64,000 nucleotides of DNA, from contig CAVYEI010000001.1 of NCBI GenBank assembly GCA_963767475.1, forward strand, positions 124,001 through 188,000, in the 5' to 3' direction. The stretch's first letter is position 1, and each line of letters begins with the position of its first letter. The position numbers and the translations under genes are program-made. This DNA comes from WHSW01 sp963767475. GTDB lineage: Bacteria; Actinomycetota; Thermoleophilia; Solirubrobacterales; 70-9. Of the stretch, positions 18,195 through 27,231 are shown in pieces. Below the pieces are notes generated by a model. The model saw only the letters and a program-made list of their open reading frames with translations. It searched no databases and was not told the DNA's origin.

Positions 18195-19784
18195 CTAGTC
18201 CCCGTCCTCCTCGAACGGTGGCGGAACCTCGCCGTTCTTGGGCCCCTTGCCGGACTTCTCGGACTTCTCGGGCTTCTCGGGCTTCACCCCCGCGGCGGCG
18301 CGGGCCTCGTCGAGCTTCGCCTGGACGTCGCCGAGCTGCCCGTCGTCGAACTGCATCCGCTCCTCGAGCAGCGGGATCGCCTCGGCGGCGCGGCCGGCGC
18401 CGAGATAGGCCGAGGCGAGGTTGAAGAGCGCGTAGTTGTAGGTCGCCTCGTCGCCGGAGCCGCCCAGCGCCTCGACCGCTCGCTCGAGCACCGGGATCGC
18501 CTCCTCGTAACGTCCGTCGCGGACCAGCGCGAAGCCCTCGTCGTTGAGCGCAAGGCCGTCGCTGCTCGCGACCGAGCCGTCGCCGGTGGATTCGTCGTCG
18601 GCCGGTACCCCGCCGCTGGGCGCCGGACCGGTCGGCGGGGGCTCCGCGGAGGGTTGATCGGAAGATGACCCTTGCCCGCCCGAGCCGTCCGAACCGCCCG
18701 ATTCGTCTCCCGATCCCCGCTCCGAACCGGACCCAGCGGAAGCGCTGCGATCGGCGTTCTGCCCCTGATCCCCGCCCCCGCCGCCGAGCAGCAGGAAGGC
18801 GAGCGCGACCACGGCCACGCCGGCGACGGCTGCGATCGCGAGAGCGCGGCTTCTGCGGCGTGGAGAGTGGATCCCGGTCGGTGTCGGTTCGAACGGCCGC
18901 ATCGCCGGCGGCTCCTCCGCGACCGCCGGGGGCGGCGGCTCGATCCCGTAGGCCTGGGTTGCGTCACCTGCCGGCTGCACCTCCGCCAGCGCAAAGTCCT
19001 CCAGCGCCGCGGTGGCGGATCTGGGGCGGCGTTCGGGGTCGGGCTGGCGAAGCTCGTCGGTCAGCTTCCACAGCGGCGCGGTCGCACCCTCGCGGGCTGC
19101 GTCGCCGAGCAGAACCCCGAGCGAGTACAGGTCCGAGCGCTCGCTCGCCGGCTCACCGGCGCGCACCTCGGGCGCCAGGTAGGTCTCGGTGCCGATCACC
19201 ATCCCGGTGCGGGTGAGCGAGCTCGCGTCGCGCGGGCGGGCGATCCCGAAGTCGCTCAGCCGGGCGTGCCCATAGCCGTCGACGAGCACGTTCTGGGGCT
19301 TGATGTCGCGGTGAAGGACACCGGCGGCGTGGATGTGGCTGAGCGCCGAGAGCAGGCCGGTCGCGAGTTTCTCGGCGGCCGGCGGCCTGCCCGCCTCGAG
19401 CCGCGCGGCGAGATCGCCGCCCTCGATGTACTCCATCACCAGGTAGGGACGCTCGCCGGCGTCGTAGTCGTAGACCGAGACCAGGTTCGGATGCTGCAGG
19501 CCCGCGGCCACCCGAGCCTCACGGGCAAAGCGGCCTCGGTAGTCGTGGTCGGCGGTCAGGGTGTCGGAGAGGACCTTGATCGCGACCTCGCGGTCGAGGC
19601 GCTCGTCGGTGGCCAGCCAGACGACCGCCATGCCGCCGTGGCCGAGCTTGCGCTCGAGCAGGTAGCGCCCGCCGAGGCGCCGCCCGGGCGCGAACAGCGG
19701 CGGATCGGCAAGTCCTGCCGGCGCCCTGCCCCCGCTCCCGTGCTCGTCCTCGAGCTCGTCGGTCGGTGCATCGTCGAACCCCAC
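18195..19784 (-). CDS. Membrane Ser/Thr protein kinase with extracellular TPR region
   Basis: A 529-aa protein. The kinase domain (about 40-270) has the glycine loop GHGGMAVVW, K70 in VAIK, the catalytic loop VLHRDIKPQN (D160), DFG at 178-180 and LAPE. A proline-rich linker follows, then one membrane helix (about 314-334). The outer part is a Ser/Gly/Asp-rich spacer and a tetratricopeptide segment (SDGLALNDEGFALVRDGRYEEAIPVLERAV and SAYLGAGRAAEAIPLLEERM). It has no PASTA repeats; the TPR may sense a protein partner. The GTG start follows AAAAGGGG. Confidence 0.88.
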   Translation of the reverse strand: MGFDDAPTDELEDEHGSGGRAPAGLADPPLFAPGRRLGGRYLLERKLGHGGMAVVWLATDERLDREVAIKVLSDTLTADHDYRGRFAREARVAAGLQHPNLVSVYDYDAGERPYLVMEYIEGGDLAARLEAGRPPAAEKLATGLLSALSHIHAAGVLHRDIKPQNVLVDGYGHARLSDFGIARPRDASSLTRTGMVIGTETYLAPEVRAGEPASERSDLYSLGVLLGDAAREGATAPLWKLTDELRQPDPERRPRSATAALEDFALAEVQPAGDATQAYGIEPPPPAVAEEPPAMRPFEPTPTGIHSPRRRSRALAIAAVAGVAVVALAFLLLGGGGGDQGQNADRSASAGSGSERGSGDESGGSDGSGGQGSSSDQPSAEPPPTGPAPSGGVPADDESTGDGSVASSDGLALNDEGFALVRDGRYEEAIPVLERAVEALGGSGDEATYNYALFNLASAYLGAGRAAEAIPLLEERMQFDDGQLGDVQAKLDEARAAAGVKPEKPEKSEKSGKGPKNGEVPPPFEEDGD

Positions 19785-19838
19785 GACCCCTTTTCATTCC
19801 CGATCGGCGCCGGTCCTAACCAGCCGGGCCGAGCACGC

Positions 19839-21326
19839 TCAGCCGGGCGGCTCGATCTCGCGCTTGAGGATCTTGCCCGTCGGGCCCTTGGGCAGCTCGT
19901 CGACGAACCAGACCACGCGCGGGTACTTGTAGGCGGCGACCTGGTCCTTGACGTGGGCGCGGATCTCGTCCTCGCTCGCCTGCTCGCCGTCCTTGAGCGC
20001 GATCGCGGCGCCGACCTCCTCGCCGAGCTCGTCGTGGGGGACGCCGACGACGGCCGCCTCGCGCACCGCCGGGTGCTCGTAGATGACCTCCTCGATCTCG
20101 CGCGGATAGACGTTGTAGCCGCCGCGGATGATCAGGTCCTTCTTGCGGTCGACGATGAAGAAGTAGCCGTCCTCGTCGATCGTCGCCATGTCGCCGGTCT
20201 TGAACCAGCCCTCGTCGTCGATCGCCTCCTCGGTCGCCTCGGCCCGGTTCCAGTAGCCCTTCATCACGTTGTGGCCGCGGATCACGATCTCGCCCGGCTC
20301 ACCCTGGGCGACCTCGCCGCCGTCGTCGTCGACGACCTTCATCTCGACCCCCTCGATCGGGGTCCCGATCGATCCCGGCTTGCGCTCGCGGTCGGGGTGG
20401 TTGAAGGAGGCCACGGGCGAGGTCTCCGAGAGCCCGTAGCCCTCGAGCACCTTGCAGCCGAAGGCCTCCTCGAAGGCCTTCATCACCTCGACCGGCATCG
20501 CCGAGCCGCCGGAGGCGCAGAGCTCGAGGCACGAGGTGTCGAAGCTCTCGCGGTCCGGGTGGTTGAGCATCGCCGCGTACATCGTCGGCACGCCCTCGAA
20601 CACGGTCACCCGGTCGCGGACGATGATCTCCAGCGCCTTGCCCGGGTCGAAGCGCGGGATCAGGGTCAGGCAGGCGCCCGTGCGGACCGCTGCGTTCAGC
20701 CCGCAGGTCTGGCCGAAGGAGTGAAAGAGCGGCAGCGCGCCGAGCACGACCGAGTTCTCGTCGATGTCGGTGAAGCCGGAGAAGCCGTCGACGTTGCGGG
20801 CCAGGTTCGAGTGCGTGAGCTCGGCTCCCTTCGGCGTCCCCGTGGTCCCCGAGGTGTAGAGGATCACCGCGGTGTCGTCGTCGTCTCGGTCGACGGTCTC
20901 GAAGCTGTGCTCCTGGGCGCCGATCAGCTCCTCGAACTCGCCCGGCTTGACCAGGATCAGCTCGGTCCCGGCCTCCGCGGCTCCCGCCTCGGCAGCCTCG
21001 GCGAAGTCGTGCCAGGCGAAGACGACCTTGGCCTCGGGGTCGGAGAGGTAGAAGCCGACCTCGCGCTTCTTCAACAGCACGTTCATCGGCACGACCACGG
21101 CCCCCACCTTCAGCGCGCCGTAATAGGTCACCGGGAAGTAGGGGACGTTCGGAAGCATGATCCCGACCCGGTCGCCGGCCTCGACCCCCTTTTCGCGGAG
21201 CAGGTTCGCGACCCCGTTCGAGGCGGCATCGAGCTGCCCGTAGGTGAGCTCGACGTCGTCGAGCCTCACAGCCACCCGATCGCCGTGTTCCTCCGCCGTG
21301 CGGACCAGGTTCTGGGCCAGGTTCAT
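19839..21326 (-). CDS. Long-chain acyl-CoA synthetase
   Basis: A 495-aa adenylate-forming enzyme that would activate fatty acids to acyl-CoA through an acyl-AMP. The AMP-binding P-loop is ILYTSGTTGTPKGAELTH, the core motif is GYGLSETSPV, the hinge is YFFIVDRKKDLIIRGGYNVYP, and the catalytic lysine sits in PKGPTGKILKREI near the C-terminus. It is a compact FadD-type protein, probably soluble or peripheral. ATG 21326 follows GGAGAGGAGC. It is divergent from the amidase with a 59-bp gap. Confidence 0.92.
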   Translation of the reverse strand: MNLAQNLVRTAEEHGDRVAVRLDDVELTYGQLDAASNGVANLLREKGVEAGDRVGIMLPNVPYFPVTYYGALKVGAVVVPMNVLLKKREVGFYLSDPEAKVVFAWHDFAEAAEAGAAEAGTELILVKPGEFEELIGAQEHSFETVDRDDDDTAVILYTSGTTGTPKGAELTHSNLARNVDGFSGFTDIDENSVVLGALPLFHSFGQTCGLNAAVRTGACLTLIPRFDPGKALEIIVRDRVTVFEGVPTMYAAMLNHPDRESFDTSCLELCASGGSAMPVEVMKAFEEAFGCKVLEGYGLSETSPVASFNHPDRERKPGSIGTPIEGVEMKVVDDDGGEVAQGEPGEIVIRGHNVMKGYWNRAEATEEAIDDEGWFKTGDMATIDEDGYFFIVDRKKDLIIRGGYNVYPREIEEVIYEHPAVREAAVVGVPHDELGEEVGAAIALKDGEQASEDEIRAHVKDQVAAYKYPRVVWFVDELPKGPTGKILKREIEPPG

Positions 21327-21372
21327 CCGTGCTCCTCTCCTTCGACCAGCGCAGCGAGTCTATTCCTACGTC

Positions 21373-21378
21373 TAGATT
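21373..21378 (+). promoter_or_regulatory. -10-like box TAGATT, leaderless promoter of the amidase
   Basis: TAGATT is 7 nt upstream of ATG 21386. This excludes the in-frame start at 21329 that would overlap the divergent gene's leader. Confidence 0.5.
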
Positions 21379-21385
21379 GGCCGCG

Positions 21386-22846
21386 ATGGCGACGGTCGAA
21401 GCTCCACCGCGTCCGATCACCGAGCGCTCGGCGCTCGAGCTCGCCGCGGCGATCCGCTCGGGCGAGCTCAGCTCGCGGGCGGTCATCGACGCGCACATCG
21501 CCCTGATCGAGGCGCGAAACCCCGAGGTCAACGCCGTCGTCGCCGACCGCTTCGAGGCGGCTCGCGCCGAGGCCGACGCGGTCGACCAGCGCCTCGCCTC
21601 GCGGCGGACGCGCAAGAACCTGCCGCCGCTGCTCGGCGTCCCCTGCACGATCAAGGAGTCGTTCGCCGTCGCCGGGATGCCGCACACCTCGGGCTCGGTC
21701 GCCCGCCGCGATGTGATCGCCGAGCGCTCCGCGACCGCGGTCGAGCGCCTCGTCGAAGCCGGTGCGATCCCGCTCGGGGTCACCAACACCTCCGAGCTGA
21801 CGATGTGGATCGAGTCCGAAAACCGCGTCTGGGGCCGCACCAACAACGCCTACGACCCGGATCGAACGGCGGGCGGCTCCTCCGGCGGCGAGGGCGCCTC
21901 GATCGGCTCCGGGTTCGCCCCCTTCGGCCTCGGCACCGACATCGGCGGCTCGATCCGCCTGCCGGCCTTCTTCAACGGCGTCTACGGCCACAAGCCCAGC
22001 GGCGCGCTCGTCCCCCACACCGGCCATTACCCGTTCCCGAACGAGCGCGGGTCCTTCCTCCTCGGCTGCGGCCCGCTCAGCCGCCGAGCCGAGGACCTGA
22101 TGCCGTTCCTGCGCGCGATCGCCGGCCCCGACGGGGTCGACCGCACGGTGCGCGAGGTCGAGCTCGGCGACCCGGCCGCGGTCTCGATCGAGGGCCTGCG
22201 CGTGGTGATCTCCGACGACGCCACGCTGCTGCCTGTCTCGGTCGAGCTGCGAAACGCGCGGCTGCACGCCGCCAGGGCGCTGCGCGACGCCGGGGCCGAG
22301 GTGGTCCGCGTTTCCCTGCCGGCGGTGAAGACCGTGATCCAGCCCTACCTGAACGCGATGCGCGAGTCAGGCGGCGTGCGCGAGCTGCTCACCGAGGGCG
22401 GCGCGCAGCTGCCCGGCTTCGGCCGCCTGGTCCGCGACGCGGTCCGCGGCCGCAGCCCCTACACCACGCCGCTGCTGATGACGCTCGCCTCCGAGAACGT
22501 CGCCGCCCACGTGCCCGAGCGCTTCCAGCGCCGGGCGCTCGCGGCCGAGCGGGATCTCGCCGAGCAGGTCGCGGAGACGATCGGCGACGGCGTCCTCCTG
22601 CACCCGCCGTTCTCGCGCGTCGCCCCGCGCCACGGGCGCACGGTCGGGCGGCCCTGGATGCTGGCGCCGGCGGCGCTCTTCAACCTGCTCGGGATGCCGG
22701 TCACCGAGGTGCCACTGGGGCTCAACGACGACGGGCTGCCGCTCGGCGTCCAGGTCGCCGCGGGTATCGACCGCGACCACGTCTCGATCGCGGTCGCGAT
22801 CGAGCTCGAGCGCAGCTTCGGCGGCTGGGTCCCGCCGCCCCGCTGA
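21386..22846 (+). CDS. Amidase (amidase-signature family)
   Basis: A 486-aa amidase-signature hydrolase. The catalytic lysine is K90 in PCTIKES, the cis-serine is in AGGSSGGEG (S165/S166) and the nucleophile is S189 in GTDIGGSIRLPA. It hydrolyses a carboxylic amide; the substrate is unknown, and the general form suits indoleacetamide/fatty-amide type enzymes. Its Gln/Asn deamidation relatives in GatCAB are less likely because no GatB/C lies nearby. It is cytoplasmic and monocistronic. The C-terminal GMPVTEVPLGLNDDGLPLGVQV segment is typical. Confidence 0.9.
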   Translation: MATVEAPPRPITERSALELAAAIRSGELSSRAVIDAHIALIEARNPEVNAVVADRFEAARAEADAVDQRLASRRTRKNLPPLLGVPCTIKESFAVAGMPHTSGSVARRDVIAERSATAVERLVEAGAIPLGVTNTSELTMWIESENRVWGRTNNAYDPDRTAGGSSGGEGASIGSGFAPFGLGTDIGGSIRLPAFFNGVYGHKPSGALVPHTGHYPFPNERGSFLLGCGPLSRRAEDLMPFLRAIAGPDGVDRTVREVELGDPAAVSIEGLRVVISDDATLLPVSVELRNARLHAARALRDAGAEVVRVSLPAVKTVIQPYLNAMRESGGVRELLTEGGAQLPGFGRLVRDAVRGRSPYTTPLLMTLASENVAAHVPERFQRRALAAERDLAEQVAETIGDGVLLHPPFSRVAPRHGRTVGRPWMLAPAALFNLLGMPVTEVPLGLNDDGLPLGVQVAAGIDRDHVSIAVAIELERSFGGWVPPPR

Positions 22847-22894
22847 AACCAGCCCGGGGCGGCGGGCCCTGACCCTCTCCGGCCCGAAGTGGGG

Positions 22895-23323
22895 TTACTC
22901 GACCGTGACCGTCCCGTCCATGCCCAGGTCGCGATGGTTGCCGATCGCGCAGTACATCTCGTAGGTGCCGGCGGCGAGATCGACCGTGAGCTGGCCCGAA
23001 GCGCCGGGCTCGAGATCGTCGGTGACCTCCTCGACGCCGTCGCCCTCGACCTCGAGGTTGTGGACGGTGTCGCCGTCGTTGCTGACGTCGAAGGTCACCG
23101 AGCCGGCCGCCACCGTGGCGTCGGAGGGATCGAGCGCGAAGTCGGTTTCGCTGATCGCGACGGTCTCACCGCCGCCGCCGGACGCGGTCGTCTCTTCGGC
23201 CGTCGTCGTCTCGGCCGCGGTGGTTTCGCTTGACGCGGCGGTTGTGGTCTCGTCGTCGTCGCCGCAGGCGGCGAGGGTGAGCGGGACCATGATCGCGATC
23301 AGGACCAGGAGCTTTCGGGCCAC
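22895..23323 (-). CDS. Cupredoxin-like lipoprotein
   Basis: A 142-aa exported lipoprotein. The signal peptide ends in the lipobox LAAC with C20 as the lipidated residue. A Thr/Glu/Ala-rich spacer (about 25-52) follows, then a plastocyanin-like domain. The copper ligands H88 (TVHNLEV), C125 (MYCAIGNH), H130 and M135 are all present in the type 1 order His-Cys-His-Met. It should be a periplasm-facing electron carrier on the membrane. GTG 23323 is chosen because a strong GAGGAGG lies 6 nt upstream; the upstream ATG gives a worse signal peptide. It is divergent from the ECF sigma gene. Confidence 0.85.
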   Translation of the reverse strand: MARKLLVLIAIMVPLTLAACGDDDETTTAASSETTAAETTTAEETTASGGGGETVAISETDFALDPSDATVAAGSVTFDVSNDGDTVHNLEVEGDGVEEVTDDLEPGASGQLTVDLAAGTYEMYCAIGNHRDLGMDGTVTVE

Positions 23324-23442
23324 GGGTAGCCTCCTCGGGGTCGTGCTGGGCATGCCTTCAACCGTGGATACGGTCGAGCGGCGCGGGGGGATTGCTCCCC
23401 TCGATCATGGCGCAGATTCAATCCGCCCGCAGTCGGGGCTCG

Positions 23443-23448
23443 TAGAAC
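23443..23448 (+). promoter_or_regulatory. -10-like box TAGAAC before the sigma gene
   Basis: TAGAAC is 7 nt before GTG 23456. The last base differs from the usual T, but the spacing matches the other leaderless genes. Confidence 0.35.
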
Positions 23449-23455
23449 CGGACGC

Positions 23456-24010
23456 GTGATCTTGTCGCCGTCCGATGAAGCGCTCGTGGCCGGGCTCGCG
23501 GCGGGCGACGCGAGCGCCGCGACTGCCTTCGTGCGCCGCTTTCAGGCGCGGGTGTTCGGACTCGCGCTGACCATGGTCGGCGACGCGGCGATCGCCGAGG
23601 AGATCGCCCAGGAGGCCTTCACCCGCGCCTGGCGCCATGCCGGCGCCTACGACGCCCGTCGCGGCCGGGTCGCCACCTGGCTGCTCTCGATCACCCGCAA
23701 CCTGGCGATCGACCATCTGCGCTCGAAGCGCACCGAGCCGCTCGACCCCGACTCGATCCGCGGCACCGAGCGGGCGCTCTGGGCGACCGCGGCCCGTCAC
23801 CAGGACGCGGCCGAGCGCGGTGCGGGCGAGCTTCGCGACTCGCTCGCCGAGCTGCCCGAGGACCAGCGGCGGGCGCTGCTGCTGGCGGCGCTGTTCGGGT
23901 TCACGGCCCGCGAGATCGGCGAGATCGAGCACATCCCGCTGGGCACGGCGAAGACCCGGATCCGAACGGCGACCATGAAGCTGGCCGAGGCCGAGGAGGA
24001 AGCACGGTGA
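23456..24010 (+). CDS. ECF RNA polymerase sigma factor
   Basis: A 184-aa sigma-70 family extracytoplasmic-function factor. Region 2 is FVRRFQARVFGLALTMVGDAAIAEEIAQEAFTRAWRH with VATWLLSITRNLAIDHLR; region 4 is LAELPEDQRRALLLAALFGFTAREIGEIEHIPLGTAKTRI. It resembles SigK/RpoE-type factors. The stop overlaps the GTG of the anti-sigma gene, which is the normal arrangement. The divergent cupredoxin lipoprotein could be a target, suggesting an envelope or redox stress response; that link is inference. Confidence 0.92.
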   Translation: MILSPSDEALVAGLAAGDASAATAFVRRFQARVFGLALTMVGDAAIAEEIAQEAFTRAWRHAGAYDARRGRVATWLLSITRNLAIDHLRSKRTEPLDPDSIRGTERALWATAARHQDAAERGAGELRDSLAELPEDQRRALLLAALFGFTAREIGEIEHIPLGTAKTRIRTATMKLAEAEEEAR

Positions 24011-24699
24011 GGTCACCCGACTGCGAGCGGCTGCGCGAGCTCGGTGCCGAGATCGCGCTCGGGATCGCCGACGGCGAGGATCGCGCCTGGGCGCTCGACC
24101 ACCTCGCCGATTGCCCCGAGTGCCGCGCGCGGATCGAGCGGCTCTCGGCGCTCGCCGACGAGCTGCTGCTGATCGCGCCTGCGGCCGAGCCGCCGGCGGG
24201 CTTCGAGGCCAGGGTCGCGGACTCGATCCAGCCTGCCGACCGCCGCCCCGCCCGGCTCGGGCGGGCACGCCGGCTGGCGCTGCCGCTGGGCGCGGCGCTG
24301 GTCGCCGCGGCCTGCGCCGCGGCCGCGGTCTGGTTCGCGCTCGGCGACGACCGCGACCTCGCCGAGTCCTATCGCGAGACGCTCGCGGTCGCCAACGGCG
24401 AGTACTTCGACGCGGTCCCGTTCGAAGGCCCCGGCGGCAAGCAGGTCGGCTACGTCTACGGCTACCAGGGGCGGACCTCGTGGGTGCTGGCGGTGGTCTA
24501 CGACGGCGTCGCCGACGGCCGCTACGAGCTCGAGGCGGTCACCGCCGACGGCCGCAAGCTGGCGCTGCGCCCGCTCGCGATCGACGGCGGCGACGGCAGC
24601 GCCGGCGGCGCCACCCCGGTCGACTACGACCAGCTCGCCCAGATCCGGCTGCTCGACGCCGGCGGCCGCGAGGTCGCCGACTCCGACCTGCACGAGTAG
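24007..24699 (+). CDS. Membrane anti-sigma factor (zinc-finger type)
   Basis: A 230-aa protein with the zinc-binding anti-sigma motif H32-x3-C36-x2-C39 (DHLADCPECR) in the N-terminal cytoplasmic part, a single membrane helix at about residues 91-110 (LALPLGAALVAAACAAAAVWFAL) and an extracytoplasmic C-terminal domain of ~115 residues (FEGPGGKQVGYVYGYQ...). The outer domain resembles the anti-sigma-K/RskA type sensor. It overlaps the sigma gene (GTGA) and should hold it inactive until released by a signal. Confidence 0.88.
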   Translation: MRSPDCERLRELGAEIALGIADGEDRAWALDHLADCPECRARIERLSALADELLLIAPAAEPPAGFEARVADSIQPADRRPARLGRARRLALPLGAALVAAACAAAAVWFALGDDRDLAESYRETLAVANGEYFDAVPFEGPGGKQVGYVYGYQGRTSWVLAVVYDGVADGRYELEAVTADGRKLALRPLAIDGGDGSAGGATPVDYDQLAQIRLLDAGGREVADSDLHE

Positions 24700-24747
24700 C
24701 CGCGCCAAACGCTGATTGAGGCCTGACTGCCCGGGTACATCCCGAGC

Positions 24748-25116
24748 ATGTCAACTGCATTGATCATCGTCATCGTGATCGCCGCGATCGTCGTCATCGC
24801 CCTGATCGCAGCCTTCCTGCGCAGCCGCTCGGCCGAGCGCGAGATCGAGCAGGAGCGCCTCTCCAGCGAGGCGGTGGCGCACCGCGACCAGGCCGACTCG
24901 AACGTCGCCAAGGCACGCGAACGCGGCCGCGAGGCCGACGAGGCCCGCCGCCGGGCCGAGGAGCACGCGGTGCGAGCCGAGGAGCACGCCGCGGCGGCGA
25001 CCGAGAATGCCGAGAAGGCCGCCGCGCTCGAACAACAGATCCGCACCGCCGGCAAGGCCGCCGCCTTCCACGACGACCAGGCCGCCGAGCGCGAAGAACA
25101 ACTCGAGCGTCCGTAA
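24748..25116 (+). CDS. Small membrane protein with coiled coil
   Basis: A 122-aa protein with an N-terminal membrane helix (residues 4-26, ALIIVIVIAAIVVIALIAAFL). A long charged alanine/glutamate-rich coiled coil follows (about 30-110: EIEQERLSSEAVAHRDQADS...). The C-terminal part is cytoplasmic by the positive-inside rule. It is common in actinobacteria as an uncharacterised protein. A TACATC box lies 6 nt before the ATG. No function can be assigned. Confidence 0.7.
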   Translation: MSTALIIVIVIAAIVVIALIAAFLRSRSAEREIEQERLSSEAVAHRDQADSNVAKARERGREADEARRRAEEHAVRAEEHAAAATENAEKAAALEQQIRTAGKAAAFHDDQAAEREEQLERP

Positions 25117-25159
25117 GCGGCAGGAGCCGCTGACCGGCGCCGGGAGCCGCGCGCCGGTC

Positions 25160-25165
25160 TACCCT
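25160..25165 (+). promoter_or_regulatory. -10-like box TACCCT, leaderless promoter of the ceramidase-like gene
   Basis: TACCCT is 7 nt before GTG 25173, which also gives a clean signal peptide. Confidence 0.5.
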
Positions 25166-25172
25166 GCGGCGC

Positions 25173-27200
25173 GTGACCACTCGCCGGATCGCGCTCGTGC
25201 TGGCGCTGCTCGTGCTCGCCGTGCCCGACGCCGCGGCCGCCAAGTCGCCGCCGCTTCGGGCCGGGGTCGGGCGCGCCGACATCACCCCGCCGACCGGGTA
25301 TTCGTTCGGCGGCTGGACCCGGGTCGACCGCGTCGGCACCGGGGTCCAGAGCCGCCTGCAGGCCTCCGTGGTCGTGCTCAAGAGCGGCAAGCGCAAGCTG
25401 GCCCTGGTCTCGGTCGACCTGTTCGCCTCCCCCGGAGGTCTGATCGCCGAGGCGGCAAAGCGCGCCGGCCACGGCTTCAGCCAGCGAAACGTGCTCGTCG
25501 GCGCCACCCACACGCACTCGGGGCCGTCGCAGTTCGCCAACTTCGCGACCCTGAACACGCTCGCCCCGAGCACGGCCACGGTCACCGACCCGACCTCGTT
25601 CACCGAGTTCCTGCAGCCGCTGCCGGCGGAGCCGCAGATCTACACCTTCCTGGTCAAGCGGATCGCGACCGCGCTGCGGCGCGCCAATCGCAACCTCGGT
25701 CCCGCCGCCGCCGGCTGGGGAACCACCCAGCTGCTCGGGGTGACCCAGAACCGAAGCCTCGAGGCGCACCTCGGCGACCACGGGATCGTCAAGGAGCCCG
25801 GTGAGGGCAGCGTCGCCGACGATCCCGACGGCTACGCGCACACGATCGCGCCGCTGGTCAGCGTCCTGCGCGTCGACCGGCTCGAGCCCGGCGGTGAGCG
25901 CACCCCGCTCGGCGCCTTCTCCACCTTCGCCGACCACGGCACCGTCAACCCCTCCGAGTACCAGGTCTACACCCAGGACCACTTCGGCCCCGCGACCCGG
26001 CTGTTCGAGGCCCGGATGCGACGCGCCGGGCGGGTGCCGAAGCGCTCGCCGGTGATCAACGTGTTCGCCAACGCCGACGAGGGCGACCAGAGCGCCGGCC
26101 TCGACGACGAGGGCCCGATTGCCGCCGAGCGCGTCGGTCGCGCCGAGGGCAAGGCGATGTTCAAGGCATGGCTGCGGGCCGGCAAGCGCGTCCAGCCTCG
26201 TCCGCGGGTCGACCTGCGCTGGACGCGGACCTGCTTCTGCGGCCAGCAGACCTCCGACGGCCGGGTCGCCGACTCCCCGGTCGCCGGACTCCCGTTCCTG
26301 ACCGGCTCCGAGGAGGGCCGCGGGCCGCTCTTCGACCTCACCCACACCTCGCTCGAGGGCATGCGCTCACCGACCACGGCCTTTGGCGAGGCCCAGGGCC
26401 ACAAGGCCGGAATCCCGTTCGCGACCACCAAGGACTCCTACCCGAGCGCCGTGCCGCTGTTCGTGCTCCGGGTCGCCGACCGGCTGCTGATCACCGAGCC
26501 CGGCGAGGCCTCGGCCGAGGTCGGCCGCCGGACGAGGGCGGCGGTGTTCGCGGCGGCGCAGGGGATCGGCATCCGCGGGGTCAGCCTGATGGGCCTCACC
26601 AACGAGTTCATCCAGTACCTGGTCACGCCCGAGGAGTACGACCGCCAGCACTACGAGGGCGGCTCGACGATCTACGGACCGGCATCGTCGGCGGCGGTCT
26701 CCGACTCGCTGGTCGAGCTGACCGAGAGCATGCGCGACGGCAAGCCCGCGCCCGCTCCCTACCCGTTCGATCCCCGCCACGGCGTGGTCGCCGACGGGCA
26801 GCCGTTCGGCAGCGGCTCCGCGGTCGCCTCGGTCACCGCCGAGCCGGTCGACGTGCCGCCGGGAGCGCAGGCGGTATTCAAGTGGCAGGGCGGGCCCTCG
26901 GGCCTCGACCGGCGCCTCGACAAGCGCTTCATCTCGATCCAGCGCCGAACCGGCAGGCGGTGGCGCAGGGTCGCCGACGACCTCGGCCTCTCGATCGTCT
27001 GGACCGCCGACGCCGGCGGCGCCTACGACCTCCACTGGCAGGTGCCGCGGAACGCGAAGCCGGGCCGCTACCGGGTCGCGATCAGCGCCAACCTCTACCG
27101 GCTGCGCTCGCAAGCGTTCCGGGTCGACCCCACCGCCCCGGCGACCGACACCGACCCGAACCACCCGGCGGCGCTGTTCGCGCCCGTGACCCGACGCTAA
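25173..27200 (+). CDS. Secreted neutral ceramidase-like hydrolase
   Basis: A 675-aa exported protein with signal peptide (VTTRRIALVLALLVLAV, cleavage after AAA near 22). The catalytic domain opens with VGRADITPPTGYSFGGW, and zinc-ligand motifs GATHTHSGP and FADHGTVNPS are seen, as in neutral/alkaline non-lysosomal ceramidases. The nucleophile-serine stretch reads NADEGDQSAG, a variant of the usual NxGDxSPN. The C-terminal ~140 residues are an Ig-like domain. It may act on ceramide or another N-acyl lipid outside the cell; actinobacteria generally lack ceramide, so the substrate may be environmental. Confidence 0.8.
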   Translation: MTTRRIALVLALLVLAVPDAAAAKSPPLRAGVGRADITPPTGYSFGGWTRVDRVGTGVQSRLQASVVVLKSGKRKLALVSVDLFASPGGLIAEAAKRAGHGFSQRNVLVGATHTHSGPSQFANFATLNTLAPSTATVTDPTSFTEFLQPLPAEPQIYTFLVKRIATALRRANRNLGPAAAGWGTTQLLGVTQNRSLEAHLGDHGIVKEPGEGSVADDPDGYAHTIAPLVSVLRVDRLEPGGERTPLGAFSTFADHGTVNPSEYQVYTQDHFGPATRLFEARMRRAGRVPKRSPVINVFANADEGDQSAGLDDEGPIAAERVGRAEGKAMFKAWLRAGKRVQPRPRVDLRWTRTCFCGQQTSDGRVADSPVAGLPFLTGSEEGRGPLFDLTHTSLEGMRSPTTAFGEAQGHKAGIPFATTKDSYPSAVPLFVLRVADRLLITEPGEASAEVGRRTRAAVFAAAQGIGIRGVSLMGLTNEFIQYLVTPEEYDRQHYEGGSTIYGPASSAAVSDSLVELTESMRDGKPAPAPYPFDPRHGVVADGQPFGSGSAVASVTAEPVDVPPGAQAVFKWQGGPSGLDRRLDKRFISIQRRTGRRWRRVADDLGLSIVWTADAGGAYDLHWQVPRNAKPGRYRVAISANLYRLRSQAFRVDPTAPATDTDPNHPAALFAPVTRR

Positions 27201-27218
27201 GACCAGCGCGCAACGTAC

Positions 27219-27224
27219 TACTGT
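27219..27224 (+). promoter_or_regulatory. -10-like box TACTGT before the NAD(P)-binding protein
   Basis: TACTGT is 7 nt before ATG 27232, indicating leaderless transcription. Confidence 0.45.
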
Positions 27225-27231
27225 CGCTTCT

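Noticed and set aside
18665..21506. Long plus-strand frame opposite the kinase and acyl-CoA ligase
   Set aside because: It spans two unrelated minus-strand genes and the gap between them; composition artefact.
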